A DNA stretch of 64,000 nt from Corydoras sp. C115 (lineage: Eukaryota; Chordata; Actinopteri; Siluriformes; Callichthyidae). The notes under the pieces were generated by a model. It saw only the letters and a list, made by a program, of their open reading frames with translations, ran no database searches and was not told the DNA's origin. The translations under genes and the position numbers were made by a program. This document shows positions 53,411 to 64,000 of the stretch, one piece after another; position 1 is the first letter of the stretch, and every line of letters starts with the position of its first letter. Where the stretch lies: positions 385,001 through 449,000 of the forward strand of contig JAFMOC010000430.1 in the NCBI GenBank assembly GCA_019802505.1, written 5' to 3'.

Positions 53411-53543
53411 TGCCCAGTGATAGATTGGAGTCCTGTCCTGGGTGTATCTGCCCAGCGCCCGAAACGTTCTCCCCTGGATGGGCATGGGGAACCCCACCGC
53501 GACCCTAATAGAGGATAAAGCAGGAGATAATGAATGAATGAAT
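53411..53543 (+). repeat. SINE-A, 5'-truncated, in an ATT microsatellite
   Basis: Last 130 bp only, from tgcccagtgatagattgga to the AATG tail. ATT repeats on both sides. Confidence 0.87.
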
Positions 53544-53561
53544 TATTATTATTATTATTAT

Positions 53562-53893
53562 TCATTCATTCATTATCTCCCGCTTTATCCTCTATCGCGG
53601 TGGGGTTCCCCATGCCCATCCAGAGGAGAGCATCTTGGGCGCTGGGCAGATACACCCAGGACAGAGTGCCAATCCATCGCTGGGCACACACTCACTCACA
53701 CACACTCTATATGGGGCAATTTTTTGAGAATTCAATTGACTTGATCCATGTTTTTGGACTGTGGGAGGAAACCGGAGAACCCGGAGGAAACCCACGCAGA
53801 CACGGGGAGAACATGGAAACTCCACTCAGATGGGGATTCGAACCAGGAATCCCTAGTGCTGAGAGGCTAAACCACTAAGCCACCGTGCCGCCT
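53562..53893 (-). repeat. SINE-A, same ATT microsatellite
   Basis: Nearly full minus copy, tail ATTC, head ending accgtgccgcc. Opposite strand to the truncated copy 18 bp away. Confidence 0.9.
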
Positions 53894-53897
53894 ATAC

Positions 53898-53933
<36 letters not shown>

Positions 53934-53942
53934 CACTATCAC

Positions 53943-53993
<51 letters not shown>

Positions 53994-54025
53994 CACTATC
54001 ACTATTATTATTATTATTATTATTT

Positions 54026-54068
54026 TGCTGGAGATCCAGGTTCAAATCTCGATCTGGGTGGAGTTTTG
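54026..54068 (+). repeat. SINE-A B-box fragment
   Basis: gctggagatccaggttcaaatctcgatctgggtggagtt region only, after the ATT array. Confidence 0.6.
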
Positions 54069-54419
54069 TAAATCAAATTGTGTACAAGTTAAGGATGAAA
54101 CGATTTTTACAATTATTTTAGTATAATTAACTTTACGACAAAGTGCCAGAACAATGTATAATTTCTTTTGTTTGTTTTTCATTTACATTTAATTAATTCA
54201 CTCTTACGATTAATTAATTATAATGTTTTATTTGGGATTAATTGCAAAAACAATTGGCTCATTTTCAGTTCAAGTAGTAAAGTTATACCACCAAACATAA
54301 ATATTAAAGTAAAAATTATAGCTTTCCCTGGAGTGATCAATCTGTAGACAATGTCTAGAAGCCTAATTATGTAAGCTGGGAGCTTTTAAATGTAAAAAAA
54401 AAAAAAATGATTTATTGCG

Positions 54420-54760
54420 TTATTTCGTAGAGCTCAAAACACCGAAATTTGGCGACATCTGCTGGTCAATTTTTGTCAATGCGCCTGGAAATACGAAAAT
54501 GGCCGAACACAGCGATTTAAACATCACTGTCGTTGTTTTTTTTTTATTTATTTGTATGTTACGTTTCATCGAAAAAAAAATATTTGAAACAATTATTAAT
54601 GACTTAATATTCCGATTATTACAAAACATGTTCTGAACAAACAGACAATTAAATCTGGGTTACGTTTCAGGAAAGTTACAGCGGTGTGGTTTAAAACATG
54701 GCTTGTTACAGTGCCACCTTGTGGCTGTAAAATAGAATGCACGTTTAATCGTCGTAATTA
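54420..54760. repeat. Duplicated block, copy 2
   Basis: Shares atcactgtcgttg, gacttaatatt and aacagacaattaaatctggg with 52980-53255. The parts cgacatctgctggtcaattt and gccaccttgtggc recur diverged at 42900-43150. Confidence 0.72.
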
Positions 54761-55076
54761 AACCTGGATTTTAAAAAATGCAATTAAAGACCTTTTATCG
54801 CTGTTGCCGCGGTATAATATTTAGTTTATTTCAACTACATAACACAACAAAGCGTTTTTATGACTTAATAATGATTTACAGACGCAGGAAGCGATTTAAT
54901 GCTGTGTGTAAATTTAGGATTGTCGATAATTTGGTTCATGTTTCAGTCCGGACCTGTTAGAGTGACGCACACACAGAGCAGCGGCTTAAAGCTGTTAAAC
55001 TCATGAAAGTTCCCGTATGTTCCGCATTTCCACCAAATAAATATAAAATAAAAGTTTTAAAATGAAAGTCAGTTCT

Positions 55077-55324
55077 CCAGGACAGGACGCCAATCTATCA
55101 CTGGACACACTCTCACTCACACAGACACACTCTATATGGGGCAATTTGGAGAACTCAATTGACTTGATCCATGTTTTTGGACTGTGGGAGGAAACCGGAG
55201 AACCCGGAGGAAACCCACGCGGACACGGAGAGAACATGGAAACTCCACCCAGATGGGGATTCGAACCGGGAATGCCTAGCGCTGAGAGGAGAACATACTA
55301 AACCACTAAGCCAGCGTGCCACCC
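55077..55324 (-). repeat. SINE-A lacking its 3' end
   Basis: Minus copy starting at ccaggacaggacgccaatct. A and B boxes present; the tail quarter is missing. Confidence 0.85.
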
Positions 55325-55487
55325 AACATAAAACATGTACCGCCTAAACAGCGAGAGCTTCACTCCTTACGATGCCAGTGAGGAGCAAGTGTCACAGACA
55401 GCTTCTGTCAACGGCTAGCAGAGGGTTAACCACCTACTGCATGCTGCCTGCACTTCCTCAGTTCTACTGACTCCATAAATGTTACCA

Positions 55488-55552
55488 CAATATATATATA
55501 TTATATATATATATATTATATATTATATATATATATATATATTATATAATAT
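55488..55552. repeat. AT-rich palindromic microsatellite
   Basis: atatatattatatatat words. Confidence 0.85.
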
Positions 55553-55636
55553 GTTCATTATTATGCAAATCTTCCAGAATGACCTCCATTATAAAATAAC
55601 TTTATATAAATGTGGTATACATTTTTTTTAAATCAG

Positions 55637-55882
55637 GGCAGCGTAGTGGTGAACACGTCCACCTCTCAGCGCTGAGGATTCAGGTTCAAATCCCGATCTG
55701 GGTGGACTTTCCATGTTCTCCCCGTGTCTGTGTGGGTTTTCCTCAGGTTCTCCCTGTTTCCTTCCACAGTACAAAAATATGGATTCCCCTAACGTTCTCC
55801 TTTGGATGGGCATGGGCAATCTCCCCTCACACACACTCACACGACCCTAGTAGATGATTAAACTGAAGATAATGAGATAAAC
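55637..55882 (+). repeat. SINE-A, degraded
   Basis: Head cagcgtagtggtgaacacg, B box ggttcaaatcc, shortened body, tail gaagataatgaga. Confidence 0.77.
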
Positions 55883-55944
55883 TGAGATAAGATGGCATTT
55901 TTATAGAACACACTCAGGCATTTCACAGCGCTGGAGCCCCATAC

Positions 55945-56200
55945 CAAGTTCAAGTTCAAATAATTTATTGATATAACACTTTTTACAACAGTAATAATAA
56001 TACATTTTATTTGAAAGCTCCTTTCAGAACACCCAAGAACACCCAAGGACATCATCACAACGCAGCTTTACAGAGTTAAAAGCATTTAAATCCCCCAAAG
56101 AGCAAGCCGAAGCGACAGTGGCAAGAAAAAACTCCCTGTTATGTTATTTTAAGAAAGAAACCTTGGGAGGACCAGCCCTCTGGGTGCTCCTGTCCAGCCC
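55945..56200 (-). repeat. Family D 3' half
   Basis: Reverse orientation: gcagctttacagagttaaaa, aagagcaagccgaagcgaca, aaaaaactccctgttatgtt, then caagg-type words. Confidence 0.58.
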
Positions 56201-56721
56201 ACATGAGGTCGAACGGAAATTACAAATAACTAAAGTCACCTTCGAGTTAAAGACAATGCAGCTGTTTTGTGTGCAAAGTGACCACCGCATTGTGTATCCA
56301 CGGGCACGCTCCATCCCGCCCGACCCTGTGCTCTGACCCCAGTCAACAAGTTATTCTCCTCAGAAGTCACTTGGGATGACGTAACGTAACTTAAATTTAC
56401 TTAAGGTCTAAATAAAATCACAGAAATAGTATTTTAAGCAGATTCTCTGATGTAGTTCATCATACATGCAGCTCATCAGAAAGGTGCAGTTCGGAAGCAC
56501 GTACATTATCTGCAGCAGCCCACGTTCTCAACACCAGCATGTCTGTGTCGTTACATAACACCCACTCGTATATATAGCATCGTATGCAGCCATCATTTAG
56601 AGTAGAAAAGTTTAGAGTCAAATCTTTATCCACTAAATAATCAGAGAAAATGTTACTTAAACTTTTCTAAGAAAAAAAAACTGAAAGCTAAAGAGTTAAA
56701 AGTTCACCTGAAGTTTTGCGC

Positions 56722-56753
56722 AGAAGTAAATAAGCATGGAGTGTATGTGTGTG

Positions 56754-56837
<84 letters not shown>

Positions 56838-56873
56838 CATACACACACACACTCTCCATGCTTATTTACTTCT
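56722..56873. repeat. 152-bp palindrome with (TA)n centre
   Basis: 20-bp perfect arms agaagtaaataagcatggag (56722-56741) and its complement (56854-56873), then GT/AC and (TA)n between them. Confidence 0.9.
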
Positions 56874-56877
56874 ATAT

Positions 56878-56970
56878 ATGCCCAGCGATGGATTGGTGCC
56901 CTGTCCTGGGTGTATCTGCCCAGCGCCCGAGACGTTCTCCCCTGGATGGGCATGGGGAACCCCCACCCCC
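56878..56970 (+). repeat. SINE-A fragment left of a duplicated block
   Basis: atgcccagcgatggattgg to ggggaacccccaccccc, then interrupted by the 393-bp block at 56971. Confidence 0.8.
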
Positions 56971-57363
56971 AAAAGCTACCCCAGTATTTAGACGCAGCTG
57001 CATTAGAACTGGAACCCTTTTTTTTTTTTTACTTTTGTTTTCATTTATTTATTCCTTGTAGCAAGCGCATGCCTTCTGAGATAACTGTGTTTGCACTTGT
57101 GCAGTTATAACAGAGCGCCACCTGAGGGTCACCTTTGGTAAGAGGCTTTAGATAAACCAGGTCTATTGTTTATAAATGACACGGCACTGAGTTCAGTGTT
57201 GATGTTGGGGACGTGTTACACAGGGGTTGCTTCCTTCTCATGCTATTAAATGATTGTTGGGAATTAACAGCTAAAGTACAGAAACATTCTGCGAGTATTT
57301 GGTTGAACACTTGGTGAAAATTGGTGAAAAGTCCCTTTTCGACAGGGAAACTCCCAGAAGCAA
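56971..57363. repeat. Duplicated 393-bp block, copy 1
   Basis: From aaaagctaccccagtattta to actcccagaagcaa. Near-identical to 62873-63276. Flanked on both sides by SINE-A fragments. Function not recognised. Confidence 0.85.
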
Positions 57364-57457
57364 TTGGATTGGCGCCCTGTCCTGGGTGTATCTGCCCAGC
57401 GCCCGAAAAGATAGAAGATAAAGCGGGAGATAATGAATGAATGAGTGAATGAATATA
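57364..57457 (+). repeat. SINE-A fragment right of a duplicated block
   Basis: ttggattggcgccctgtcct to gcgggagataatgaatgaat. It overlaps the content of the fragment at 56878, so it is a separate copy. Confidence 0.8.
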
Positions 57458-57559
57458 TATATATATATATATCACACACACACATACACACACACACATG
57501 ACTGAATGTTAACAAATTAAAAATTTTTCTAAGCCACTGAGCCTGTTCCGGCTCATGGG

Positions 57560-57650
57560 AGCTACTAAAGTCTCGCTTGTGGAGAAACACCCTGGACAGG
57601 TCTCCAGTCCATCCCAGAGCAGACACACATTCATATCTGGTGCCTTTCAG
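57560..57650 (-). repeat. Old SINE fragment related to SINE-A
   Basis: caccctggacaggtctccag and tccatcccagagcagacaca resemble the 3' body in reverse orientation. Confidence 0.45.
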
Positions 57651-57659
57651 GTATATACA

Positions 57660-59040
57660 ATAAAACTATTGGACTACTAATTATTAGCAGTAGCTATATA
57701 GAATAAAGGCACCAGATGTGAACAATAACACTATAAACAACACTTTTTTTTTTGACAAACATACAGCAGGTGGCGCTACTCTTGCTACTGCACAAACACA
57801 AATATGTTCACCTCCAACAGCATACGGAATATAATTAAAAAAAAAAAACAAAAAAAAAAAAGGGTGCTTGCAAGATCTGTGCCAAGAGCCTCAATGACCC
57901 TAACTAAAATTAAGGATGGGATGCTTGATGTCGGCATGACGTCCTAATGTTAAAATATTGTCAATATTCTGCACCAATTCTGATTATTTAAATATTAATT
58001 AAAAAAAAGACAATTCCCGCTTCCTTTAATTTGAAGGCTGTAAAAGTTTTTTTTTTGTTGTTGTTGATAAACTCCATAGATTCTGTCACAACCCAACGCA
58101 GTTAGTAAGACTAACCAGATAGATGGTGGCCTCTAGTGGCTGAAAAGTGAATTGCCTAGGACCAGTAAGAAACAGTATTATAGACCCATCCCTGCCCCCA
58201 AATCAGGTTAAAAACCCCAGTCCTAATCCACACTGTGAATATGCCAGTCTGTTACTACACACACACACACACACACACTGTGCATAACGGTGCAGGTTTG
58301 CAGTTGCAGAGTGCAAAACATTAAAACCCAGCCCAATAATTATCCCAGTTAATTTTTTTGGGTTTATTACAAACTCAACCGCTGGAGGTTCAAAGTGAGA
58401 CCCACCTATCCCGTCCTCATGTCCTCGTGTCCTCATGTCTGGGATTTAATGGGCGGCAAAATAATGTGTAGTGATGTGTAAGCAGCAAGTCAAATCAAGT
58501 TTAAGGATCCGAGTACTATTCCATTCCTTCCTGTTATTTATGCCAGATGCCTGAGCCAACAAATTTTATAGCTTCATTTACTTTTTAGACCATCGGTTTT
58601 CTTTTATGGCAACGGCTTTCGCTGGCAAACATGTTGAGACCAGACTTTTTCCTTCGTGTGGCGTGAAATGTTTGCTCACAGACAGACGTGATAGACTCCT
58701 GCCCACGAAATAAGCCTTTTACTCTGCCAGTGTCCCATTCTGGGTTATATTTAAAAGACGCACATGATACAGATGAATGAAATTCAAATAAACTGGCTGC
58801 ATCAGTGCAATTAGTTGTACTATGGTCTGTAGAACCACCTGGTTACTATGGAGCGAGTAAGTGCATGTCTTTTAAATATACACTGTATGAGCATAAGTAT
58901 TGAATCACCAACACATTACACCTTTAATGATGTCCCATTTTAAGTTGGTCCTGCTGGCTAATTTGTAAGAAGGTTTTCTACAGTCGTCCACGGTCAGATG
59001 TCTGATTTATGGCAATAAATAAATATAAATAAAAAAAAAA
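57660..59040. other. Intergenic sequence without recognised genes
   Basis: A-runs and a CA run at 58258-58279. gtattgaatcaccaacacat near 58897 recalls a MITE end. No gene. Confidence 0.45.
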
Positions 59041-59055
59041 AAAATAAAAAAAAAG

Positions 59056-59396
59056 AGGCGGCACGGTGGCTTAGTGGTTTAGCATGTTCTCCTCTCAGCA
59101 CTAGGGATTCCCGGTTCGAATCCCAATCTGGGTGGAGTTTCTATGTTCTCCCCGTGTCCGTGTGGGTTTCCTCCGGGTTCTCAGGGTTTCCTCCCACAGT
59201 CCAAAAACATGGATCAAGCTTAATTGAATTCTCCAAATAGCCCCATATAGTGTGTGTCTGTGTGTGTGAGCGTCCTGTCCTGGGTGTATCTTCCCAGCAC
59301 CTGAGACGTTCTCCCCTGGATGGGCATGGGGAACCACCCCCCCTACCCCCCGCGACCCTAATAGAGGATAAAGCGGAAGATAATGGATGGATGGAA
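59056..59396 (+). repeat. SINE-A, full length
   Basis: Head after an A-rich stretch, intact A and B boxes, GGAT tail followed by (AAAT)n. Confidence 0.9.
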
Positions 59397-59444
59397 AAAT
59401 AAATAAATAAATAAGAGGTGTCTCCGTATAATTTTGTCCATACA

Positions 59445-59788
59445 TTCATTCATTATCATCCGCTTTATCCTCTATTAGGGTCGCGGTGGGGTTCCTCATG
59501 CCCATCCAGGGGAGAACATTTGGGGCGCTGGGCAGATAGACCCAGGACAGGGCGCCAATCTATCGCTGGACACACACTCACTCACACAGACACACTCTAT
59601 ATGGGGCAATTTGGAGAACTCAATTGACTTGATCCATGTTTTTGGACTTTGGAAGGAAACCGGAGAACCCAGAGGAAACCCACGCGGACACGGGGAGAAC
59701 ATGGAAACTCCACCCAGATGGGGATTCGAACCGGGAATCCCTAGTGCTGAGAGGAGAACATGCTAAACCACTAAGCCACCATGCCACC
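59445..59788 (-). repeat. SINE-A, full length
   Basis: Perfect 13-bp duplication ttttgtccataca at 59432-59444 and 59789-59801. Confidence 0.93.
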
Positions 59789-59967
59789 TTTTGTCCATAC
59801 AGTGTAACTGAAATTAACCAAATGTTTGTGGAGATCTCATTTTTCCTAAAGCATTATTTTCAAATTTAATGAGTGTTTGTGTTTCTTAGTTCTTTTGTCA
59901 GTGGTGCCAAAGACGTCCTGCACTATAATGCTATTGCGTTATGATGTCACAACAATTCTAACTATAC

Positions 59968-60270
59968 ATTCATTCAATTATTATTTTCCGCTTAATTAAC
60001 ATGATCATCCAGGGGAAAAAGTTTTGGACGCTGGGCAGATACACCCAGAACAGGGCAACAAATCTATCACTTGTAACACTCACACACACACACACACAGA
60101 CACTATATGGGGCAATTTGGAGCAGTCAATTATACCTTAAATCCAAGTTTTGGGACTATGGGAGGAAACTGGAGAACCCGGACGAAAGCCATGTGTGGAG
60201 AACATGGAAAGTTCACAGATCACGATCCAAACCTGGATCCCCAGTGCTGAGAGAACATGCTAACCAGATC
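59968..60270 (-). repeat. SINE-A, degraded
   Basis: Old minus copy (catccaggggaaaaagtttt, tatggggcaatttggagcag). B-box region decayed. Confidence 0.78.
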
Positions 60271-60274
60271 TCTG

Positions 60275-61212
60275 ACTCTTCATAATTAAATTTTAATTAA
60301 TTCCACTGATATCCTACATCTCTGCCACGGCACTATACTGATTACTTCAGAGCCCCTTTATTATTATTCGTAAACTAACAAAATTCTTCAGAATGTTTTA
60401 ATCTTGTTTGGTTACAAGTTCCTCTTTAAGGTCTTTTTGAAAGAAGTCTTTATCGTATAGTGCATCAACATCCTGTTTTTTATTATTATTCTTCGGAAAG
60501 ACAAATGCCCATGAGAAAATAATCAAGGTTGAGACAGAGACAGTGGGTCTGATTTAAATAACAGAAGAGGAAGATGCATTTCCAAAGAAGGATCACGAGT
60601 GAGAACAGAACCGGTGCTGCAGTGGAAACCAGATCTTCTGTGGAACATTACAGTCTTCATCATGAGCATGAGTGCTTATTAAAACCTCTACAGCGTTTGA
60701 TTGGATCTTAAACCACCAGCTTTCTGATCCATAGTCCTGTATCCTGCCTACTGAGTAAACTGTCTGTTTTAAATGTCTTCCGCTCTCCTACATCATTTCA
60801 ACACATTATAGAAAATTAAATTTGGGCTCGGTACCTTTTGTTCACTGGGTGGTAGGGTCTTTGCTCCCAGTTGTCCTCTTCAGACTTTCCAGCTCTGGGA
60901 TCAGAGCTTTAGAAGGGGTCCAAATTCACCTTCCAAACAGTAGGCACTGGTTTTGATCGGGTTAGTTCTGTTTAACCAGTAAAGCAATTGGCTTTTTGAA
61001 TAAGTCAGCATTTAGTAAGCATGCAACCTCAGCCTCAGTCGGCCATCTTGTAAAGGTCATGTGACATAGAAGACCATGCCCTCACTGTTAAAGTTCTAGT
61101 ATTCATTAAAAGTAAAAATGCTCTTTGATGTTGGACAGAATTATGATGCTGTATCTTTATATTTGTGGTTGTATCACAATTACACAATTAAAAGATTCAA
61201 AATTTTATTACC
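60275..61212. other. Intergenic sequence without recognised features
   Basis: No ORF, repeat family or RNA recognised. Confidence 0.5.
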
Positions 61213-61293
61213 AATGGATTGGCGCCCTGTCCTGGGTTTCTATCCCCTGGATGGGCTGGGGAACCCCACCGCGACCCTAATAGAAGATAAAGC
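61213..61293 (+). repeat. SINE-A 3' fragment
   Basis: atggattggcgccctgtcct to agaagataaagc, directly joined to the next copy. Confidence 0.77.
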
Positions 61294-61562
61294 TTGGCAC
61301 AGTGGCTTATGGTTAGCACATTCACCTCTTAGGGAATTCTGGGTGGAGTCCATGTTCTCCCCATGTCAGTGTGGGTTTCCTCCGGGAAATTTCTCCGGTT
61401 TCCAAAAACTATCAAGTCAATGGTTCTCCAAATTATATGTGTGTGTGTGAGTGAGTGTTCAGGGATAGGTTGGCGCCCTGTCCTGGGTGTATCTGCCCAG
61501 TGCCCGAAATCCTCTGGATGGGCATGGGGAACCCCACACGACCCTATAGAGAATAAAAGTGG
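61294..61562 (+). repeat. SINE-A with multiple deletions
   Basis: Head (cacagtggcttatggttagc), B box lost, several small body deletions, end gagaataaaagtggaag. Confidence 0.78.
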
Positions 61563-62328
61563 AAGTGTTGATGCCGCAGACACTTCTAAATGGCTTTTAA
61601 ATTCTGTCAGACATTTAGGAAATTTTCATCCACTACTTAATGGCTACTGCATTTTCGGACATACCATCCATTCTTGCCCACAATGTTTGCTTTTTTATAT
61701 ACAGTATAAGTTGCTATAAGAGCCACTCTAGTGCTGAAAATACCTCTGCCCCTAGTGGATGTAAAATGTATCGCTCTCAGATTTAACCCGCTGGCTGACT
61801 CCACTGACAACTTTGATGTCTTTAGTCACAGCATTTACTTCCATCCAGCGAACCATTAATCCCATAAGACCATGAAGTCTCCTTCAGCAAATCCCAAAGG
61901 TTTTCAAAATGATTCTACATGCTGATTTTTGAGAAAGAGACCGTGTGATGCTCAATGGGGAACTTATTCTCCTTAAGCAGTCTACAAGTTTACAGTTTGT
62001 GTAAATAATCAAAAATTTTTTAAAAATCACTGTATCCATGTTTCCAAAAATCCGTCTGATTGTAATCAATGGACTTTGCATTAACATAATGACGGAGGAC
62101 TGCAAAGCCAATAGTCCAATAGAAATCAAGGTTATATTTCATACCTTTCTTTAGCATTATCATTATTGTAACAACAATCGACGGAATAAGGCTATTCGTG
62201 ACACGACACTACGCTTAAGCATGAGTTTGTGACACCATCAGGCACTACCTCAAAGCATGATGCTATTTAATGCCATCCTATTTTTTCAGATCAGATTAGA
62301 TTAGATTAAATTTTATTATCATTACATA
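61563..62328. other. Intergenic sequence without recognised features
   Basis: Nothing supported beyond AT-rich unique DNA. Confidence 0.5.
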
Positions 62329-62339
62329 TGTACACTTAC

Positions 62340-62689
62340 GGGCGGCACGGTGGCTTAGTGGTTGGCATGTTCTCCTCTCAGCACTAGGGATTCCCGGTTC
62401 GAATCCCCATCTGGGTGGAGTTTCCATGTTCTCCCTGTGTCCGCGTGGGTTTCCTCCGGGTTCTCCAGCTTCCTCCCACAGTCCAAAAACATGGATCAAG
62501 TCAATTGAGTTCTCCAAATTGCCCCATATAGAGTGTGTCTGTGTGAGTGAGTGTGTGTTCAGTGATTGATTGCCGCCCGGTCCTGGGTGTATCTGCCCAG
62601 CGCCCGAGACGTTCTCCCCTGGATGGGGATGGGGAACCCCCTTTCCCCCACGATCCTAATATAGGATAAAGCGGAAGATAATGGATGGA
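62340..62689 (+). repeat. SINE-A, full length
   Basis: Duplication tgtaca[c/g]ttac at 62329-62339 and 62690-62700. Intact A and B boxes. Confidence 0.91.
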
Positions 62690-62872
62690 TGTACAGTTAC
62701 AAGGCTAATGCGTTTTGGCATCTATTCAGAAAATGCATGGAGTTGATTAAGTGGTAAACTGTAACGCACTGCCAGTTACGGATGCCGAATCTGAGGGCCA
62801 TCCATGCTTTCCGGTCCTTGTCACGCAGCTTACGCTCCAGCAGGGACGCTCTAATGAGCAGCTGGGGTGGAC

Positions 62873-63276
62873 AAAAGCTCCCCCAGTATTTAGACGCAGC
62901 TGCATTAGAACTGGAACAGTAAGCACCCTTTTTTTTTACTTTTGTTTTCATTTATTTATTCCTTTTAGCGAGCGCATGCCTTCTGAGGTAACTGTGTTTG
63001 CACTTGTGCAGTTATAAGAGAGCGCCACCTGAGGGTCACCTTTGGTAAGAGGTAACAGCTTTAGATAAACCAGGTCTATTGTTTTTAAATGACACGGCAC
63101 TGAGTTCAATGTTGACGTTGGGGACGTGTTACACAGGGGTTGCTTCCTTCTCATGCTATTAAATGATTGTTTGGAATTAACAGCTAAAGTACAGAAACAT
63201 TCTGCGAGTATTTGGTTGAACACTTGGTGAAAATTGGTGAAAAGTCCCTTTTCGACAGGGAAACTCCCAGAAGCAA
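62873..63276. repeat. Duplicated ~400-bp block, copy 2
   Basis: Direct-orientation counterpart of 56971-57363 with small indels (e.g. ggtaacagc at 63051). Flanks are not SINE. No gene recognised. Confidence 0.85.
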
Positions 63277-63890
63277 ACGTTGTCAAAAAAAGTAGGTGGG
63301 AGGGGGTGATGATGGCGTACTACCCCTTTAAGTTGCCTGAAATTCCTAATGCCACCTCAGTTCGAGCTCTGCGATGCCTTCAGATGTGGAATTTACACCG
63401 TTACTGTAGATCCAGGTGCACACTCAGTAAAACAGCACATGTCTTGGGGTTCTTTTTTTTTGAAAGTACCAAAATCACAGTGGAGCTGCAGGACGGCGTG
63501 CGGCTCGGCTCTGTGACGTCACTAACAGGCTTCGCTTATAGGCTTCAGTAATGGTGGGTGTTTTGTGACACTTTATGAGACGCTGTGGTTTAGTGATTGA
63601 ATAAACAACTTGTCAGCGAGGTAGGTGTGCTGGTGGGTGGATTGAGCGGCTGAGGCGGGAATTTAGATTTAAATATGCTGTACGTCTACAAACCCCATTT
63701 CCACACAAAAAAAATGCATGCATTTAAAAAGCTGTGAGAAAAAAAAATTAATAAACAGGTCACAAAAAATACCTTCCAGTTCTGTATTTCAGTTATTTTA
63801 CTTTAAAGACCAGAAGATAATCATAATAGTTTTATTAATTAATACTGGTACTAGTTATCATTTTATTTAATGCATTAGAAATATACTTTA
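63277..63890. other. Unassigned sequence with a CRE palindrome
   Basis: TGACGTCA at 63514-63521 inside a GC-richer patch (63480-63530). It could be a promoter of a gene to the right, but no start or exon is recognisable. Confidence 0.3.
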
Positions 63891-63897
63891 ATACTCA

Positions 63898-64000
63898 GTC
63901 ATTCATTATCTTACGCTTTATCCTATATTGGGGTCGTGGGGGGGGGTTCCCTATGCCCATCCAGGGGAGAACGTTTCGGGCGCTGGGCAGATACACCCAG
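63898..64000 (-). repeat. SINE-A running off the right edge
   Basis: Minus copy starting with the ATTC tail (cattcattatcttacgct). Continues beyond the window. Confidence 0.88.

Larger units (their letters stand above)
53318..54025. repeat. (ATT)n microsatellite complex with two SINEs
   Basis: ATT arrays at 53318-53409, 53543-53560 and 53895-54025, with atcactatcact interruptions, interleaved with SINE-A copies. Confidence 0.9.

Noticed and set aside
63234..63551. Plus-strand ORF with KITVELQDGVRLGSV, recalling an Sm-fold strand
   Set aside because: The similarity is short, its first part is the duplicated repeat block, and no splice-consistent continuation is visible.

Overview
The window looks like nuclear DNA of a ray-finned fish. 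Four things point there: compact conserved exons separated by repeat-filled introns; a very large interferon-inducible GTPase (GVIN/VLIG) of the kind expanded in teleosts; several tRNA-derived SINE families; and hAT, Tc1/mariner-like and L2/CR1-like debris. No bacterial operons, CRISPR arrays, rRNA genes or free-standing tRNA genes are visible.

Positions 570-39160 (minus strand) hold the 5' two thirds of a kidney-type glutaminase gene, gls. Thirteen exons can be placed to the base. All have GT/AG borders and compatible phases, and together they give 476 codons from the start ATG to the end of the exon carrying the last catalytic residue. All nine known active-site residues of the family are present. 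The C-terminal ankyrin exons and the KGA/GAC alternative 3' ends must lie left of position 1. The promoter region (about 39161-39480) is CpG-rich and has a palindromic CRE, a TATA-like box and two CCAAT boxes.

The introns are dominated by repeats. A 1.3-kb CA-rich minisatellite abuts one splice acceptor. An approximately 800-bp GA tract (UC in the transcript) lies just upstream of another. There are 71-bp, 46-bp and other minisatellites, hAT-type MITEs with exact 8-bp target duplications, and two inverted L2/CR1-like LINE ends.

One tRNA-derived SINE family (called SINE-A here) has about 45 copies or fragments across the window, spread through both strands. It has A and B boxes, a conserved body of about 270 bp and an AATG/GATG tail. 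Many copies keep 10-13 bp target-site duplications; one is flanked by a 147-bp duplication. Three further SINE-like families (B, C, D) occur in lower numbers. The tail of family C matches the 3' end of the LINE.

From 45337 to about 52873 (plus strand) there is a GVIN/VLIG-like GTPase locus. Two short, same-phase exons encode variants of an SPEH-x-x-PN motif. A 4.4-kb homology block follows, with intact G1 and G3 GTPase motifs and a cysteine-rich C-terminus, but its reading frame is broken at least seven times by small indels. It is either a young pseudogene or a functional gene with assembly errors. From 53 kb to the right end I see no convincing gene, only SINEs, ATT microsatellites, a duplicated ~395-bp block (56971 and 62873) and a large palindrome at 56722-56873.
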